Numbered from the stretch's first letter, positions 1 through 9,937 are shown. The stretch: DNA of 64,000 bases from Paenibacillus endophyticus (GCF_014192395.1 NZ_JACHXW010000001.1:186001-250000), one strand, 5' to 3'. The notes: generated by a model not told the origin, from the sequence alone. Made by a program: numbers and translations.

Positions 1-1
1 A

Positions 2-3000
2 GGCGAGCTCGATATTATGGAAGCGCGCGGACGCTTGCCGAATGAGGTCGGAGGAACGATTCATTATGGAAGAAACTGGCCTAACAATAAATCGACTGGC
101 GCGGAATATGAGTTCGGCGCGGATACGGACATAACCGATTATCATACGTACGGCGTGGAGTGGGAGCCAGGCGAAATCCGTTGGTACGTCGATGGCGTAT
201 TATTCCAAAAACTTACCAATTGGGACAGCTGGGGAGCGGACCAGCCTGCCAAATATGCATTTCCGGCACCGTTTGACAAGCCGTTCTATATGATTCTGAA
301 TTTAGCGGTTGGGGGCAATTACGATGGCGGCAGACTGCCCGCTGCGTCGGACATTCCGAGCAAGATGGAAGTGGATTATGTGCGGGTCTATGACATTGCG
401 AACAGGCCTTATAAAACGCCGGTAGAGCCTTCTTTTGAAAAAGAGCCTTATCCAGCCGTATACAAGCAGCCGATCGCTGGCAATTTTGTTCATGACAGCA
501 GCTATGCTGAACCGTTCACTACGATCGCGGAGCCGGATCAGGCGCTGGATACGAAATTTTGGAATTTTGCCCATGTCAGTACCTTCCTAGGCAATGGTTC
601 CATCGCGGTGGAACAGCTGAACGGCGTGCCTTTCGCGAATGCGGACATTACGGCAGGCGGGAATGCCGCCCACGCCGTTCAATTGATCCAGAACGTAACG
701 CTTGGCAAAGGCAGATGGTATAAGCTTTCATTTGATGCCAAATCCAACGCAAACCGCAATATGGCGGTGAAGTTTGGCGGCGGAGAGAACAGAGGCTGGA
801 CCACTTACTCCGATAGCCTTGAAGCAAGGCTGTCGAGCAGCATTCAATCCTACGAGATGGTCTTTCAAATGGGGGCAGAAACAGATACGCTGGCAAGGCT
901 GGAGTTTAATCTGGGCTTAAGCACGAATCCGGTGTGGCTCGGCAATGTGAAAGTAGAAGAAACGACTGCGCCGGACCCTTTCCATGACAACGATCCGAAG
1001 GAGCCGCTGAATGGCAATCACGTGTATAACGGAACCTTTGATATCGGACGGATGGACCGGCTGACTTATTGGAACTTCGCTGCGCTTGGCGGCAGCGCTT
1101 CTGCAGCAGTAGATGCGGCGGATCGCGAGCTTCAGGTTTCGATTACGGACGCTGGTGCGGAGCGGGATGCTGTTACGCTCACGCAATCCGGCATGAATCT
1201 AGTGGAAGGCAATGACTATAAAGTCACGTTCAAAGCGAGAGCCGCTTCCGAGAGAACGATTCAAGCAGGCATCGGCAAAAAAGATGGCAGCGCCTATGCC
1301 AGCCCCGAGACGTTCTCGTTAACCTCGGAGATGACGGAGCATACGCTGTTGTTCACGATGGAGCAGCCTACAGACTTGTATGGCCAATTGTCCTTTCTGC
1401 TCGGCGGCGAGCAGGGAAATGTATTTATCGATGACGTAGCGATGGTCCGTCTGACCAACTACAATATCGGCGAGCTAGCGCTGAACGATCAGTTCCCGGT
1501 TAAAAACGGCGACTTCTCGAGTGGCAAGGCGGGCTGGGCGGAACATGTGCAAGGCCGGTATGACGGCTGGGGCTCGAGTGCCGTATTTGCAGCGCAGGAT
1601 GGCGAGCTGAAGATGGCGATTGCAAGCGAAGGCAACAATCCGTGGGATGTCATGCTGATGCAGACCGACTTTGATCTTTTTAAAGGCAATACTTATACCG
1701 TTTCGATAGATGCAAGAGCATCCAAAAACCGCGAAATGGAAATTGTGATCGACAGCAATAATACGCGTTATTTATCAGAAAAGGTACAACTCACGGAAAC
1801 GAAGCAAACGTTCAGCTATGAGCTGCAGGCAGTAAACGACATTACGCCATCCTTTAAGCTGCTGCTTGGCAAGCTGGAAGGGGCGAGTGCGATCGGTGAG
1901 CATGACGTGTATGTTGACAATATCCGGATTGAGCTTAAAGATGCAAGATCCAAAGCCTTTTTGCTCCAAAATGGTTATTTCGATGAAGGGATGCAGGACT
2001 GGACCAGTCATGTACAGGGAGTATACGACGGTGCTTCAAGCGCAGCTATCACGGCGGATAACGGTGCCGCCAAGGCAGCCATTGCGAATACCGGCGCGAA
2101 TGCATGGGACATTATTTTGCAGCAGGGCTCGCTTGCTCTAGCCAAAGGAAAGACCTACATCGTAACCTTTGCGGCAAGATCGACCATACCGCGCGCCATT
2201 GAAGCCGTTGTAGAGAACGGCACGTATGTCCGCTATTTGAACGAGAAGGTGCAAGTGGATGACGTGACGCAAACATACAGCTACGAATTCACGTTGGATA
2301 AGGATGAGTTGACAGGCTTCAAGCTGCTGATGGGCAACCAACCGGGAGCACCAGGTGCTGCTCATGAGGTGTATGTCGATAACGTCCGCTTGGAGCTTAA
2401 AGGCGCCAAGGAAGCAGCAGGGGAAAAGGTGCGCAGCACAAATGACATTACGCTCGCTTTGCCTCCCGTGTTGTCGCCGGATGCCTTGGACAATGCAAAG
2501 GGCATTGATATCGAGATTGCGTTTGCGGATAACGCAGCCTGGAGAAATGCCGTTTCGGCAGTAATCGTAGACGGCAGCAAGCTTCCGGCGGACGCTTATT
2601 CACTGTCCGCTGGCAAGCTGACTATCGACAAATCGGTATTTCAAGCAGCAAAAGCGTACACGATAGCCGTTAAATCAGCCGGCTACGAGCTTGCACATGC
2701 GCTGCAGGACATCCAAGAGGAGATTATGTGGAGCCTCGTGTGGTCTGACGAGTTTGACGGCGCTGGCACGAACGTGGATACGAATGGCGTCAATCTTGAT
2801 AAATGGGGCTATCAGCTTGGCAACGGGATCGATTACGGAGTAGCCAACTGGGGAAATAACGAGGAGCAATATTATAGAAAAGAAAACATTAAAGTGGAGA
2901 ACGGCGAGCTTGTCATCCAAGCCAAGAATGAGAGCTTTGGCGGGAAGACTTACACTTCGGGACGCCTATGGACCAGTCCGACCTTCAGCAAAGCCTTCGG

Positions 3001-6000
3001 AAAATTCGAGGCACGCATCAAGATGCCGGAAGGCGAGGGCATCTGGCCTGCATTCTGGATGATGCCCAAGGACAGTGAATATGGCGGCTGGGCTTCCTCC
3101 GGCGAAATCGATATCATGGAAGCGCGCGGCCGTACGATCGGCGAGGTTGACGGAACTATCCATTATGGCAAGAACGCGCCGAACAACAAAGCGACCGGCG
3201 CGCAATACCATTTCCCAGAGGGCCAGGATATTACGGGCTACCATACGTATTCATTAGAATGGGAGCCTGGGGAGCTTCGCTGGTACGTGGATGGCAATCT
3301 TTTTCAGACGATTAATGACTGGCATAGCTGGGGAGCCGATCAACCGGAGAAATATGCTTTTCCAGCTCCATTCGACAAAGAATTCTATATCATTTTGAAT
3401 CTCGCCATAGGCGGCAATTACGACGGCGGACGCAAGCCGGACCCTTCTCTCCTGCCCGCGGAGATGCAGGTTGATTATGTTCGTGCCTATGAGCTGACGG
3501 GGAGAGCTTACAAGCAGCCGACCGAGTCGACGCTTGAAAAGGATACGTTTCCTGAAGACGGCAAAGCAGCAATAGACGGCAATCTTATTTATGATACGAC
3601 TTACAGCCAAGGCGTGAAGGATATTACAACGACAGCTCCCGAGCTGGATTATCAATATTGGAATTTTCTTCACGGTGCTGAATTTGGAGGAGCGGGAGGC
3701 GTATCTGTCGATGCTAGTGCAGGCTCGCCGTTTGCAAAGGTGGATATTACGAATGGCGGAAATGTGCCATATTCTCTGCAGCTCATTCAATATGTAACGC
3801 TAGTGAAGGGGCAGGCTTATAAAATCAGCTTCGATGCGAAGGCATCCGCGCCGCGCAGCATGAGCGTCAAGCTCGGCGGCGATGCGGACAGCGGCTGGGG
3901 CATTTATTCCGACAATTTCGAGGCGGCCTTGAAGACGCAAACAGGCCATTATGAATACCGCTTTCTCATGACGGCAAATACAAATGCCAAAGCGCGCGTA
4001 GAATTCAATCTGGGTCAAAATACGAATGACGTGTGGATCGGCAACGTTCGTCTGGAAGCTATTGATTCCTTGAACGAGCCTGGCGCCGCTAAGCAGCCGC
4101 TCAACAACGGCAACCATGTGTATAACGGGGGCTTTGATCTCGGAACAATGGACCGTCTGCTTTATTGGAATACGCTTGCTGCAGATTCTGCGGTCGCAAC
4201 GTTCAGCGTTGATCCAATGACACGCAAGCTCCGTACTGTCATTGCGAACGGCGGGGCAAACGAAGCCAGCGTGCGGTTGATTCAGGAGGGGATTAATCTT
4301 CTCCAGAAAGACATGTATGAGCTTACCTTTGATGCTCAATCTTCGGAGGCTCGTCCGATTGGCGTACAGCTCGCGAGCAAGGACGGCGATATGATCTATA
4401 GCGGTCCTCATGGCATCTCGTTAACAGCAGACAATAAGAACTATAAGGTTACGTTTACGATGCCCGAAGGCGTGACAGATGAAGAGGCGCAGCTGGTCTT
4501 TTTGCTCGGCGGAAGCACGGGTACCATCCAGATTGATAATATTCAGCTCGTTCGCACGACAAATCTGAATGTGGATTTCACGGGTGTCGATTTGTTCCCG
4601 CTCCAGAACGGCGACTTTTCTTATGGGCTGAACGGCTGGGAACCGTTCACGCAAGGCGGCGCGGCTGTTTTTACCGAAGACAATGGCGCGGCCAAAATTG
4701 CGGTAACGAACGTTGGCGGCGAAGCTTGGAACGTCATGCTCAACCAGTCAGAGTTAAACTTGACTAAGGGGCTGACGTATACGCTCTCCCTTGATGCCAG
4801 ATCAACCGTTGGGCGCGATATCGAAGCGGCTCTCGAAAACGCAGGTTATACGCGACGATTTTACAGCGGGCCGCTCATGCTGACGAATGATATGCAGCAT
4901 TTTGAATTCTCATTCAAAATGGGGGCAGACGATAAAGTCGCTCTGAAACTTCTGCTTGGCAAAACGGCTCGGAGCGCAGCGGGTCCACATGATATTTTTA
5001 TAGATAACGTGGTGCTTGAGGTTAAGGATGCTCCAGTGCTTAGGCCACCTACGCTCATTCCGGATTCGGATGCAAATCGTGTCGGCGAAGCGGTGGAATT
5101 GCGTTATGTCGATCATGAAGCATGGCGATCAGCCATTGCTGCGATTGAAGTGAATGGTGCCGTGATAGCCGAAGGCCGATATACGGTTCAGCCTGGTGCT
5201 ATCATTATCGATCAGTCGGTTTTTACGAGCGATCTCTCTTATCAGATTAAAATCAAGGCAGAGGGCTATGGTGACACCGACGTCAATCAAGTCATTTTTC
5301 CGGCGGATGGCAATCTCGTGTTGAATGGCAATATGTCGAACGGGATGGCAAGCTGGGAGCATTGGTTCGGTGACGGTGGAGATTCGAAGGCTGACGTTAA
5401 GGATGGGGCTGCCCGCATCGATATTTATTACAATGGAGGCATGCACCCTGAATGGAATGTGCCGGTCGGCTGGTCGACTCAGTTCATACAGAGCGGCATT
5501 AAGCTAACGGCCGGAAAGGTCTACGAGCTAAGCTTTCAGGCATGGTCAGAAGCAGAGCTTCCAGCACCAGGTCCGTTTGACCGCCCGATCGCTCTCGAAT
5601 TAGGCGGCTATAACAACAATCAATCGGTTCTTTTCAATATCACCGGTGATCCGCAAGCCGTTTACAAAAAAAGTCTCCTACCGGCAAGCGACGTAAATCT
5701 ATCACTTAAGTTTCTGCTTGGAAACGTCGTGAATGGAGCCTTCGCAACACCGGAAGGCGAGCATGTTATCTATGTGGATAATGTTGTTATTCGCGAGGTT
5801 GCTGCTCCGCCCGTTCTAAGTGCGGACACGTCTGACAATAAAGTTGGTCAGCCGATCGAGCTTGGATTCGTGGATTCGCCTGCATGGCGTGCAGCGATCG
5901 CGAAGCTCACGATTGACGGCGTAGCCGCGGATAGCGGCAGCTATGCGGTGGAAGCGGGCAAAATCAAGCTAAACGCCGCTTTATTTCCCGCAATTAAAAC

Positions 6001-6994
6001 GTACGCAATTGCCATTGCTGCTGCTGGCTACGGGATTAGCGAGGTACAGCAGCAGGTGAAGACCGCAGCTGCAAACGTGGCCCTTCACAAGGCGGCGAGA
6101 GCCTCAACCGGGCCGCAGCCTGCTGCCAATGCTGTTGATGGCAACAGCAATTCAAGATGGGAGTCCGCCGTTGCCGATCCGCAGTGGATAGCCATTGATT
6201 TGGGTGCCATTTACTCGCTGGAGAGCGCACAGCTTAGCTGGGAAGGTGCTTTCGGCAAAGCCTATAGGCTTCAAGTGTCCTCGGCAGCGGTTCCAGGCGA
6301 GAATGACTGGACTGACGTATTTGCTGAAGTTGCAGGAAACGGAGGCGTTGACCCCATTGCGCTGAAGGGGGAAGAGGCGAGACATATCCGAATGCTGGGC
6401 AGCGCACGCGGGACACCTTACGGTTATTCCTTGTGGGAGTTCGAGGTATACGGGACTTGGGTGAGCGGCGGTTCAGGCGGAGAGACGGAACCAAACCCGG
6501 ATCCCGATCCAGAACCAGAACCAGAACCAGAACCGGAACCAGAACCAGAACAAGGGACGAACCTGGCGCTGAACAAACAAGCGGCAGCATCCAGCTTCAA
6601 CGATGTATTTCCTGCGAATTTGCTAACGGACGGGAACGCGGGCACCAGGTGGGAAGCGAAGTGGAGCGACAATGCAACTGCGCCGTACAACCAGGAGTGG
6701 GTTTATATTGATTTGAATCATACGTTTGACATAAGCAAAATCGTATTGGTATGGGAAGCAGCATACGGAAAATCTTTGGATATTCAAGTGGCGGCGGCAG
6801 GAAGCGATTTGTCTGCTGAAAGCGCGGATTGGCAATCCGTACATTCATTGAACCGAAGCCTGAGTGCTGCCGAGTACACGGAAGCTGTAACGCTTGAGAG
6901 CGGCACTGCAGCCAGATATGTGCGCGTTTTGATTACGGATAAAGCCATGCCGCCGTATGGCCCATCCCTATATGAAATTGAGATTTATGAATAA
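2..6994 (+). CDS. Giant modular GH16 beta-glucanase (laminarinase-like), 5' truncated by the window
   Basis: Secreted-type polysaccharide hydrolase, probably an endo-1,3-beta-glucanase. The reading frame is open through base 2, so the gene starts outside the window. The first in-frame ATG (17) is not the start: it lies inside the GH16 catalytic motif GELDIME, whose nucleophile Glu is at bases 5-7. Order, numbering from the ATG at 17: end of GH16 module 1 (to about 127); four CBM4_9-like beta-sandwich modules (about 155-315, 333-480, 493-641, 648-795); a DUF1533-like domain (813-897); complete GH16 module 2 (904-1160, motif GEIDIME near 1030, preceded by WPAFWMMP); three more CBM-like modules (1186-1671); DUF1533-like; CBM-like (1763-1928); DUF1533-like; two discoidin/F5/8C (CBM32-type) modules (2018-2146, 2180-2325) joined by an acidic Pro-Glu linker. 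No sortase signal or SLH domain is visible at the C-terminus. Exact substrate is inferred. Confidence 0.9.
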   Translation, partial: GELDIMEARGRLPNEVGGTIHYGRNWPNNKSTGAEYEFGADTDITDYHTYGVEWEPGEIRWYVDGVLFQKLTNWDSWGADQPAKYAFPAPFDKPFYMILNLAVGGNYDGGRLPAASDIPSKMEVDYVRVYDIANRPYKTPVEPSFEKEPYPAVYKQPIAGNFVHDSSYAEPFTTIAEPDQALDTKFWNFAHVSTFLGNGSIAVEQLNGVPFANADITAGGNAAHAVQLIQNVTLGKGRWYKLSFDAKSNANRNMAVKFGGGENRGWTTYSDSLEARLSSSIQSYEMVFQMGAETDTLARLEFNLGLSTNPVWLGNVKVEETTAPDPFHDNDPKEPLNGNHVYNGTFDIGRMDRLTYWNFAALGGSASAAVDAADRELQVSITDAGAERDAVTLTQSGMNLVEGNDYKVTFKARAASERTIQAGIGKKDGSAYASPETFSLTSEMTEHTLLFTMEQPTDLYGQLSFLLGGEQGNVFIDDVAMVRLTNYNIGELALNDQFPVKNGDFSSGKAGWAEHVQGRYDGWGSSAVFAAQDGELKMAIASEGNNPWDVMLMQTDFDLFKGNTYTVSIDARASKNREMEIVIDSNNTRYLSEKVQLTETKQTFSYELQAVNDITPSFKLLLGKLEGASAIGEHDVYVDNIRIELKDARSKAFLLQNGYFDEGMQDWTSHVQGVYDGASSAAITADNGAAKAAIANTGANAWDIILQQGSLALAKGKTYIVTFAARSTIPRAIEAVVENGTYVRYLNEKVQVDDVTQTYSYEFTLDKDELTGFKLLMGNQPGAPGAAHEVYVDNVRLELKGAKEAAGEKVRSTNDITLALPPVLSPDALDNAKGIDIEIAFADNAAWRNAVSAVIVDGSKLPADAYSLSAGKLTIDKSVFQAAKAYTIAVKSAGYELAHALQDIQEEIMWSLVWSDEFDGAGTNVDTNGVNLDKWGYQLGNGIDYGVANWGNNEEQYYRKENIKVENGELVIQAKNESFGGKTYTSGRLWTSPTFSKAFGKFEARIKMPEGEGIWPAFWMMPKDSEYGGWASSGEIDIMEARGRTIGEVDGTIHYGKNAPNNKATGAQYHFPEGQDITGYHTYSLEWEPGELRWYVDGNLFQTINDWHSWGADQPEKYAFPAPFDKEFYIILNLAIGGNYDGGRKPDPSLLPAEMQVDYVRAYELTGRAYKQPTESTLEKDTFPEDGKAAIDGNLIYDTTYSQGVKDITTTAPELDYQYWNFLHGAEFGGAGGVSVDASAGSPFAKVDITNGGNVPYSLQLIQYVTLVKGQAYKISFDAKASAPRSMSVKLGGDADSGWGIYSDNFEAALKTQTGHYEYRFLMTANTNAKARVEFNLGQNTNDVWIGNVRLEAIDSLNEPGAAKQPLNNGNHVYNGGFDLGTMDRLLYWNTLAADSAVATFSVDPMTRKLRTVIANGGANEASVRLIQEGINLLQKDMYELTFDAQSSEARPIGVQLASKDGDMIYSGPHGISLTADNKNYKVTFTMPEGVTDEEAQLVFLLGGSTGTIQIDNIQLVRTTNLNVDFTGVDLFPLQNGDFSYGLNGWEPFTQGGAAVFTEDNGAAKIAVTNVGGEAWNVMLNQSELNLTKGLTYTLSLDARSTVGRDIEAALENAGYTRRFYSGPLMLTNDMQHFEFSFKMGADDKVALKLLLGKTARSAAGPHDIFIDNVVLEVKDAPVLRPPTLIPDSDANRVGEAVELRYVDHEAWRSAIAAIEVNGAVIAEGRYTVQPGAIIIDQSVFTSDLSYQIKIKAEGYGDTDVNQVIFPADGNLVLNGNMSNGMASWEHWFGDGGDSKADVKDGAARIDIYYNGGMHPEWNVPVGWSTQFIQSGIKLTAGKVYELSFQAWSEAELPAPGPFDRPIALELGGYNNNQSVLFNITGDPQAVYKKSLLPASDVNLSLKFLLGNVVNGAFATPEGEHVIYVDNVVIREVAAPPVLSADTSDNKVGQPIELGFVDSPAWRAAIAKLTIDGVAADSGSYAVEAGKIKLNAALFPAIKTYAIAIAAAGYGISEVQQQVKTAAANVALHKAARASTGPQPAANAVDGNSNSRWESAVADPQWIAIDLGAIYSLESAQLSWEGAFGKAYRLQVSSAAVPGENDWTDVFAEVAGNGGVDPIALKGEEARHIRMLGSARGTPYGYSLWEFEVYGTWVSGGSGGETEPNPDPDPEPEPEPEPEPEPEQGTNLALNKQAAASSFNDVFPANLLTDGNAGTRWEAKWSDNATAPYNQEWVYIDLNHTFDISKIVLVWEAAYGKSLDIQVAAAGSDLSAESADWQSVHSLNRSLSAAEYTEAVTLESGTAARYVRVLITDKAMPPYGPSLYEIEIYE
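6497..6552 (+). repeat. Pro-Glu/Asp linker repeat inside the GH16 gene
   Basis: The reading frame encodes alternating Pro-Asp then Pro-Glu dipeptides (about nine in a row), built from a gaacca-type hexanucleotide repeat. It separates the two C-terminal discoidin-type modules and is a typical rigid inter-domain linker of secreted glycoside hydrolases. Such hexamer tracts can vary in length between strains. Confidence 0.85.
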
Positions 6995-7025
6995 AAGATC
7001 ATCAAGCCTGCTTGATGTATTAGAT

Positions 7026-7074
7026 AAAAGAGCGTATCCGCGCAGAGCTTGCTCTGTGTCGGATCGCTCTTTTG
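7026..7074 (+). terminator. Rho-independent terminator after the GH16 gene
   Basis: AAAAGAGCG..ATCCG pairs with CGGATCGCTCTTTT around a GC-rich apical stem, ending in a T run, about 30 bases after the glucanase stop codon. Confidence 0.8.
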
Positions 7075-7259
7075 TCGTTCTAACCTGTAGATGATGGATG
7101 ATAAGTATCCGTCAGCCTATTAATGATGATTTAATGAAGATTGGAAATATATATTGCGACATAAATAAATATATGATACATATTAAATAACGGAAATGAC
7201 TTAAACATGTACGCTAATGATCGGTTCCGTCATATGAGAGTAGAGGGAGACTGGATGAT

Positions 7260-8237
7260 ATGGAGAGAGAATTAGCATTAGAGCTTGTGAGGGTAACGGA
7301 GCTTGCGGCACTCGCATCGGCACCGTGGATGGGAAGAGGCGATAAGAATAGCGCAGACGGAGCGGCGACTTCCGCCATGCGATACATGTTTGATTCCGTA
7401 TCCATTCGCGGCACGGTAGTCATCGGAGAAGGGGAAATGGATGAAGCGCCGATGCTATACATCGGCGAGGAAGTAGGCAGCTTGAACGGGCCGGAGGTTG
7501 ACGTCGCTGTAGATCCGCTTGAAGGCACGGAAATAGTCGCGAAGGGTCTGAACAACGCGATGTCAGTCCTGGCAGTGGCAGGGAAAGGCCAACTGCTCCA
7601 CGCACCGGATATGTATATGGAGAAGCTCGCTTTCGGGCCTGCTTTAGTCGGCAAATTGTCTATTACCGATCCAATGGATGTAACGCTGCGGAAAGCGGCG
7701 GATGGCTTAAATAAAAAGGTTTCGGATTTAACGGTCATGATTCTGGACAGAACGCGCCATGAATCTATCGTAAAGGTGCTGCGCAAGGTCGGCGTGCGCA
7801 TTAAATTTCTTTCGGACGGCGATGTTGCAGGTGCCATGGCCCCAGCTTTTCCTGAGGCGGGAATAGATTTGTATGTGGGCTCCGGCGGTGCCCCTGAGGG
7901 AGTCATTGCCGCTGCAGCGCTGAAGTGCTTGGGAGGCGAACTGCAAGCGCGTTTGATGCCTGCCGACGGCAACGAATACAATCGCTGCGTTCAAATGGGG
8001 ATCGAGGATCCGTACCGCGTTCTGACGATGGAGGATATGATCGGTACGGGAGACGTATATTTTGCGGCAACGGGCGTGACGCCGGGCGAGTTTCTAGGCG
8101 GGGTTCAGTATTTCCCGGACCAGCGGGCTGAGACGCATTCCATTGTCATGCGGGCGAAGACCAAAACCGTTCGTTTCGTTCGCGCGCTTCATTATTTACC
8201 GAACAAGTCATTTCTGAACAGCGCAAGTAAAGGATGA
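7260..8237 (+). CDS. glpX: Class II fructose-1,6-bisphosphatase (GlpX)
   Basis: Cytosolic enzyme removing the 1-phosphate of fructose 1,6-bisphosphate, the gluconeogenic step that opposes phosphofructokinase. At 325 residues it has the usual GlpX length. Family signatures are visible: IGEGEMDEAPML and DVAVDPLEGTE (metal and phosphate site) and the GSGGAPEGV glycine-rich loop with GGELQARLMP. The ATG at 7260 follows an AGAGGGAGA Shine-Dalgarno sequence. The gene stands alone between the GH16 terminator and a shared terminator at 8368. The 180 bases upstream are AT-rich, but I cannot pick a convincing promoter there. Relatives may also act on sedoheptulose bisphosphate. Confidence 0.93.
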   Translation: MERELALELVRVTELAALASAPWMGRGDKNSADGAATSAMRYMFDSVSIRGTVVIGEGEMDEAPMLYIGEEVGSLNGPEVDVAVDPLEGTEIVAKGLNNAMSVLAVAGKGQLLHAPDMYMEKLAFGPALVGKLSITDPMDVTLRKAADGLNKKVSDLTVMILDRTRHESIVKVLRKVGVRIKFLSDGDVAGAMAPAFPEAGIDLYVGSGGAPEGVIAAAALKCLGGELQARLMPADGNEYNRCVQMGIEDPYRVLTMEDMIGTGDVYFAATGVTPGEFLGGVQYFPDQRAETHSIVMRAKTKTVRFVRALHYLPNKSFLNSASKG

Positions 8238-8367
8238 GAAGTAACGTTTAGTTTTCCAGCGCTAACAACGTGATTTCCTGCTCCTTATTCTGCTGCATAT
8301 GCACGGGGATGAGGAGCTTTTGGCATGCAATCACTAACAACTAAAGGCTACTAGGCTTAAAATAGAC

Positions 8368-8403
8368 AAAAGCCAGCATGTCGGGAGACGTGCTGGCTTT
8401 AAG
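8368..8403. terminator. Bidirectional terminator between glpX and the convergent AIM24-family gene
   Basis: AAAGCCAGCA pairs with TGCTGGCTTT around a 12-base loop. There is an A run on the left and a T run on the right, so it can serve both glpX (plus) and the gene ending at 8450 (minus). Confidence 0.8.
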
Positions 8404-8449
8404 TTATGAGTCCTGGTTATGGATACGCATGCGGCTCATCACCAGTTTG

Positions 8450-9130
8450 TTAGCTGCCGCCAGGAATGAACTTTTTCAGCCAGCTTCCAAAGCTTGCCGG
8501 ATTGCGGCTCTGAATAAGTACGACCCCTTCGCCTCGAAAGCGGCAGACGAGGCCTTCTCCGCTTGTAATGCTGGAGAGCCAGCCTTTGGAGGCTTTCTCA
8601 ATCGTGTAATTCATGTAGCCCGGCCACGCAACCAAATGACCGTTATCAATGATGACTTCTTCCCCAGGTGCTAGGTTGAGCGCATGAATAGCGCCGTACG
8701 AGGAGAGGAAGACGGTGCCTTTCCCGCTGATCTCCACGATAAAAAAACCTTCGCCAGATAAAAGTCCTCTGCCTAGGTTCTGCATTTTGGTATTGACCTC
8801 AATGCCGCTTGTGCCGGCTAGGAAGCCATCCTTCTGTACATAAAGCTTGTATGAGCCATCCAGCTCAATCGCTTCGATATCGCCAAGGGAAGGAGGAGCA
8901 AGGTGAACTTCACCTTGTCCTCTGTTTGCTGTCATTTCCTGAAAGAAGAACGTTTCCCCGCTTAGCATTCTGCCGAGTCCGCGCATAAAGCCGCCATCCG
9001 TCGTGCCTTTGAGATCGATGCTCGGCGACATGGAGACCATTGCCCCCATCTCAGCCTTTACGCTTTCCCCCGGATTAAGCTTAACCTTCAGCATGGCAAA
9101 AGCGCCTTTGTAGAATATATCGTAATTCAT
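8450..9130 (-). CDS. AIM24 / TIGR00266 family protein
   Basis: A 226-residue protein of the AIM24 (TIGR00266) family, which adopts a beta-rich TRAP-like fold; its bacterial function is not established. Recognisable family features are the N-terminal MNYDIFYKGAFAMLKVKLNPGES, the GAMVSMSPSIDL segment, repeated glycine-rich beta turns (SGETFF, SGEGFF, TSGEGLVC) and the C-terminal LIQSRNPASFGSWL. No signal peptide or membrane helix is seen. It sits upstream of the terminator shared with glpX and downstream of a 41-base tandem repeat array. The start ATG at 9130 has AGGAGG a few bases before it (tcctcc at 9139-9144 on the plus strand). Confidence 0.85.
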   Translation of the reverse strand: MNYDIFYKGAFAMLKVKLNPGESVKAEMGAMVSMSPSIDLKGTTDGGFMRGLGRMLSGETFFFQEMTANRGQGEVHLAPPSLGDIEAIELDGSYKLYVQKDGFLAGTSGIEVNTKMQNLGRGLLSGEGFFIVEISGKGTVFLSSYGAIHALNLAPGEEVIIDNGHLVAWPGYMNYTIEKASKGWLSSITSGEGLVCRFRGEGVVLIQSRNPASFGSWLKKFIPGGS

Positions 9131-9146
9131 GTAGGGAACCTCCTAA

Positions 9147-9262
9147 AGGTTTTGCGGAGCAAAATCCGGCTTCGAAAGCATACGCTTAGGTTTTGCGGAG
9201 CAAAATCCGGCTTCGAAAGCATACACTTAGGTTTTGCGGAGCAAAACCCGGTTTCGAAGGCC
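9147..9262. repeat. 41-bp tandem repeat, about 2.8 copies
   Basis: Units begin at 9147, 9188 and 9229 with AGGTTTTGCGGAGCAAAA. The first two are nearly identical over 41 bases (they differ at one position, tacgctt/tacactt); the third diverges near its end. The array fills the gap between the PgpA-like gene and the AIM24-family gene, both on the minus strand. Each unit holds a short dyad (TTTTGCggaGCAAAA), so on RNA it would form a series of small hairpins. Confidence 0.85.
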
Positions 9263-9266
9263 CGGT

Positions 9267-9806
9267 TTAATCGAGCGGTGGCTGTGTTACGCCTTCTCGC
9301 TCCGCTTGCCTGCGGTGAGCGATTCGGCTGGCAGCTGATGCTGCGATTGCGCCGACGATGTCGTCTAGAAATGTATGGATTTCCCCGTCGCTTTTGTCAT
9401 TCAGCTTAACCAGTATGCCTGGTTTGAGCTTGTCGACATAACCGAAGTTCGTAAAACCGATGCTGCCGTAAACGTTGACGATCGACAGCGCCAATATTTC
9501 ATCGCATCCATAAAGGCTTTCATCATGCTTGATCATATCTTGAAGCGGAGCCATCAGCTTGCCTTCCTCTGCAAGGATGTCGAGCTGGATGCCCGTCAAT
9601 ACGGCATTCTGAACCTCTCGTTTGGACAGGACGGCGTCGACATGAACGATGCAATCCTCAGGCGTCAGGTCAGGGAAATAATCCTTTTGCAGGAAATGCA
9701 CGAGTTCGGCGATCGCCATCTTTGTTACACCGCGCTTGATGAGCCATTCGTCTGTAGCCTCCGCCACTTTGCGGCTGTTAAGGCTATAAATTTCGGGATT
9801 GGACAT
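9267..9806 (-). CDS. pgpA: Phosphatidylglycerophosphatase A-like protein (YutG family)
   Basis: A 179-residue protein resembling the Firmicute PgpA/YutG group, which dephosphorylates phosphatidylglycerophosphate in phospholipid synthesis. Visible features: an N-terminal helical region with IAELVHFLQKDYFPDLT, a central segment GCDEILALSIVNVYGSIGFTNFG, and the family-typical KLKPGILVKLND..GEIHTFLDDIVGAIAASAASR C-terminal block. Unlike the classical E. coli enzyme no clear membrane helix is obvious. It is on the minus strand, upstream of the tandem repeat and the AIM24-family gene, so the two could be co-transcribed through the repeat. The start ATG (9806) is preceded by a purine-rich AAGGGGG on the coding strand. 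Confidence 0.75.
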   Translation of the reverse strand: MSNPEIYSLNSRKVAEATDEWLIKRGVTKMAIAELVHFLQKDYFPDLTPEDCIVHVDAVLSKREVQNAVLTGIQLDILAEEGKLMAPLQDMIKHDESLYGCDEILALSIVNVYGSIGFTNFGYVDKLKPGILVKLNDKSDGEIHTFLDDIVGAIAASAASRIAHRRQAEREGVTQPPLD

Positions 9807-9937
9807 GTTTTTGTTCCCCCTTAGGATTTTATGGACAAAACTGGTCTAAAAAAGGGAAGGGCTCGTATACATAGTACTACAAATAAGGAGTTGTACAAAG
9901 CCGCCAGGCAAAACTCGATTAGGGAGGAAAGGTCAAT

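Noticed and set aside
3254-4411. Long minus-strand frames opposite the GH16 gene
   Set aside because: Antisense to recognisable GH16 and CBM modules; no plausible protein.
7214-7981. 255-codon minus-strand frame opposite glpX
   Set aside because: Ser/Ala-rich low-complexity translation; opposite to the well-matched GlpX.
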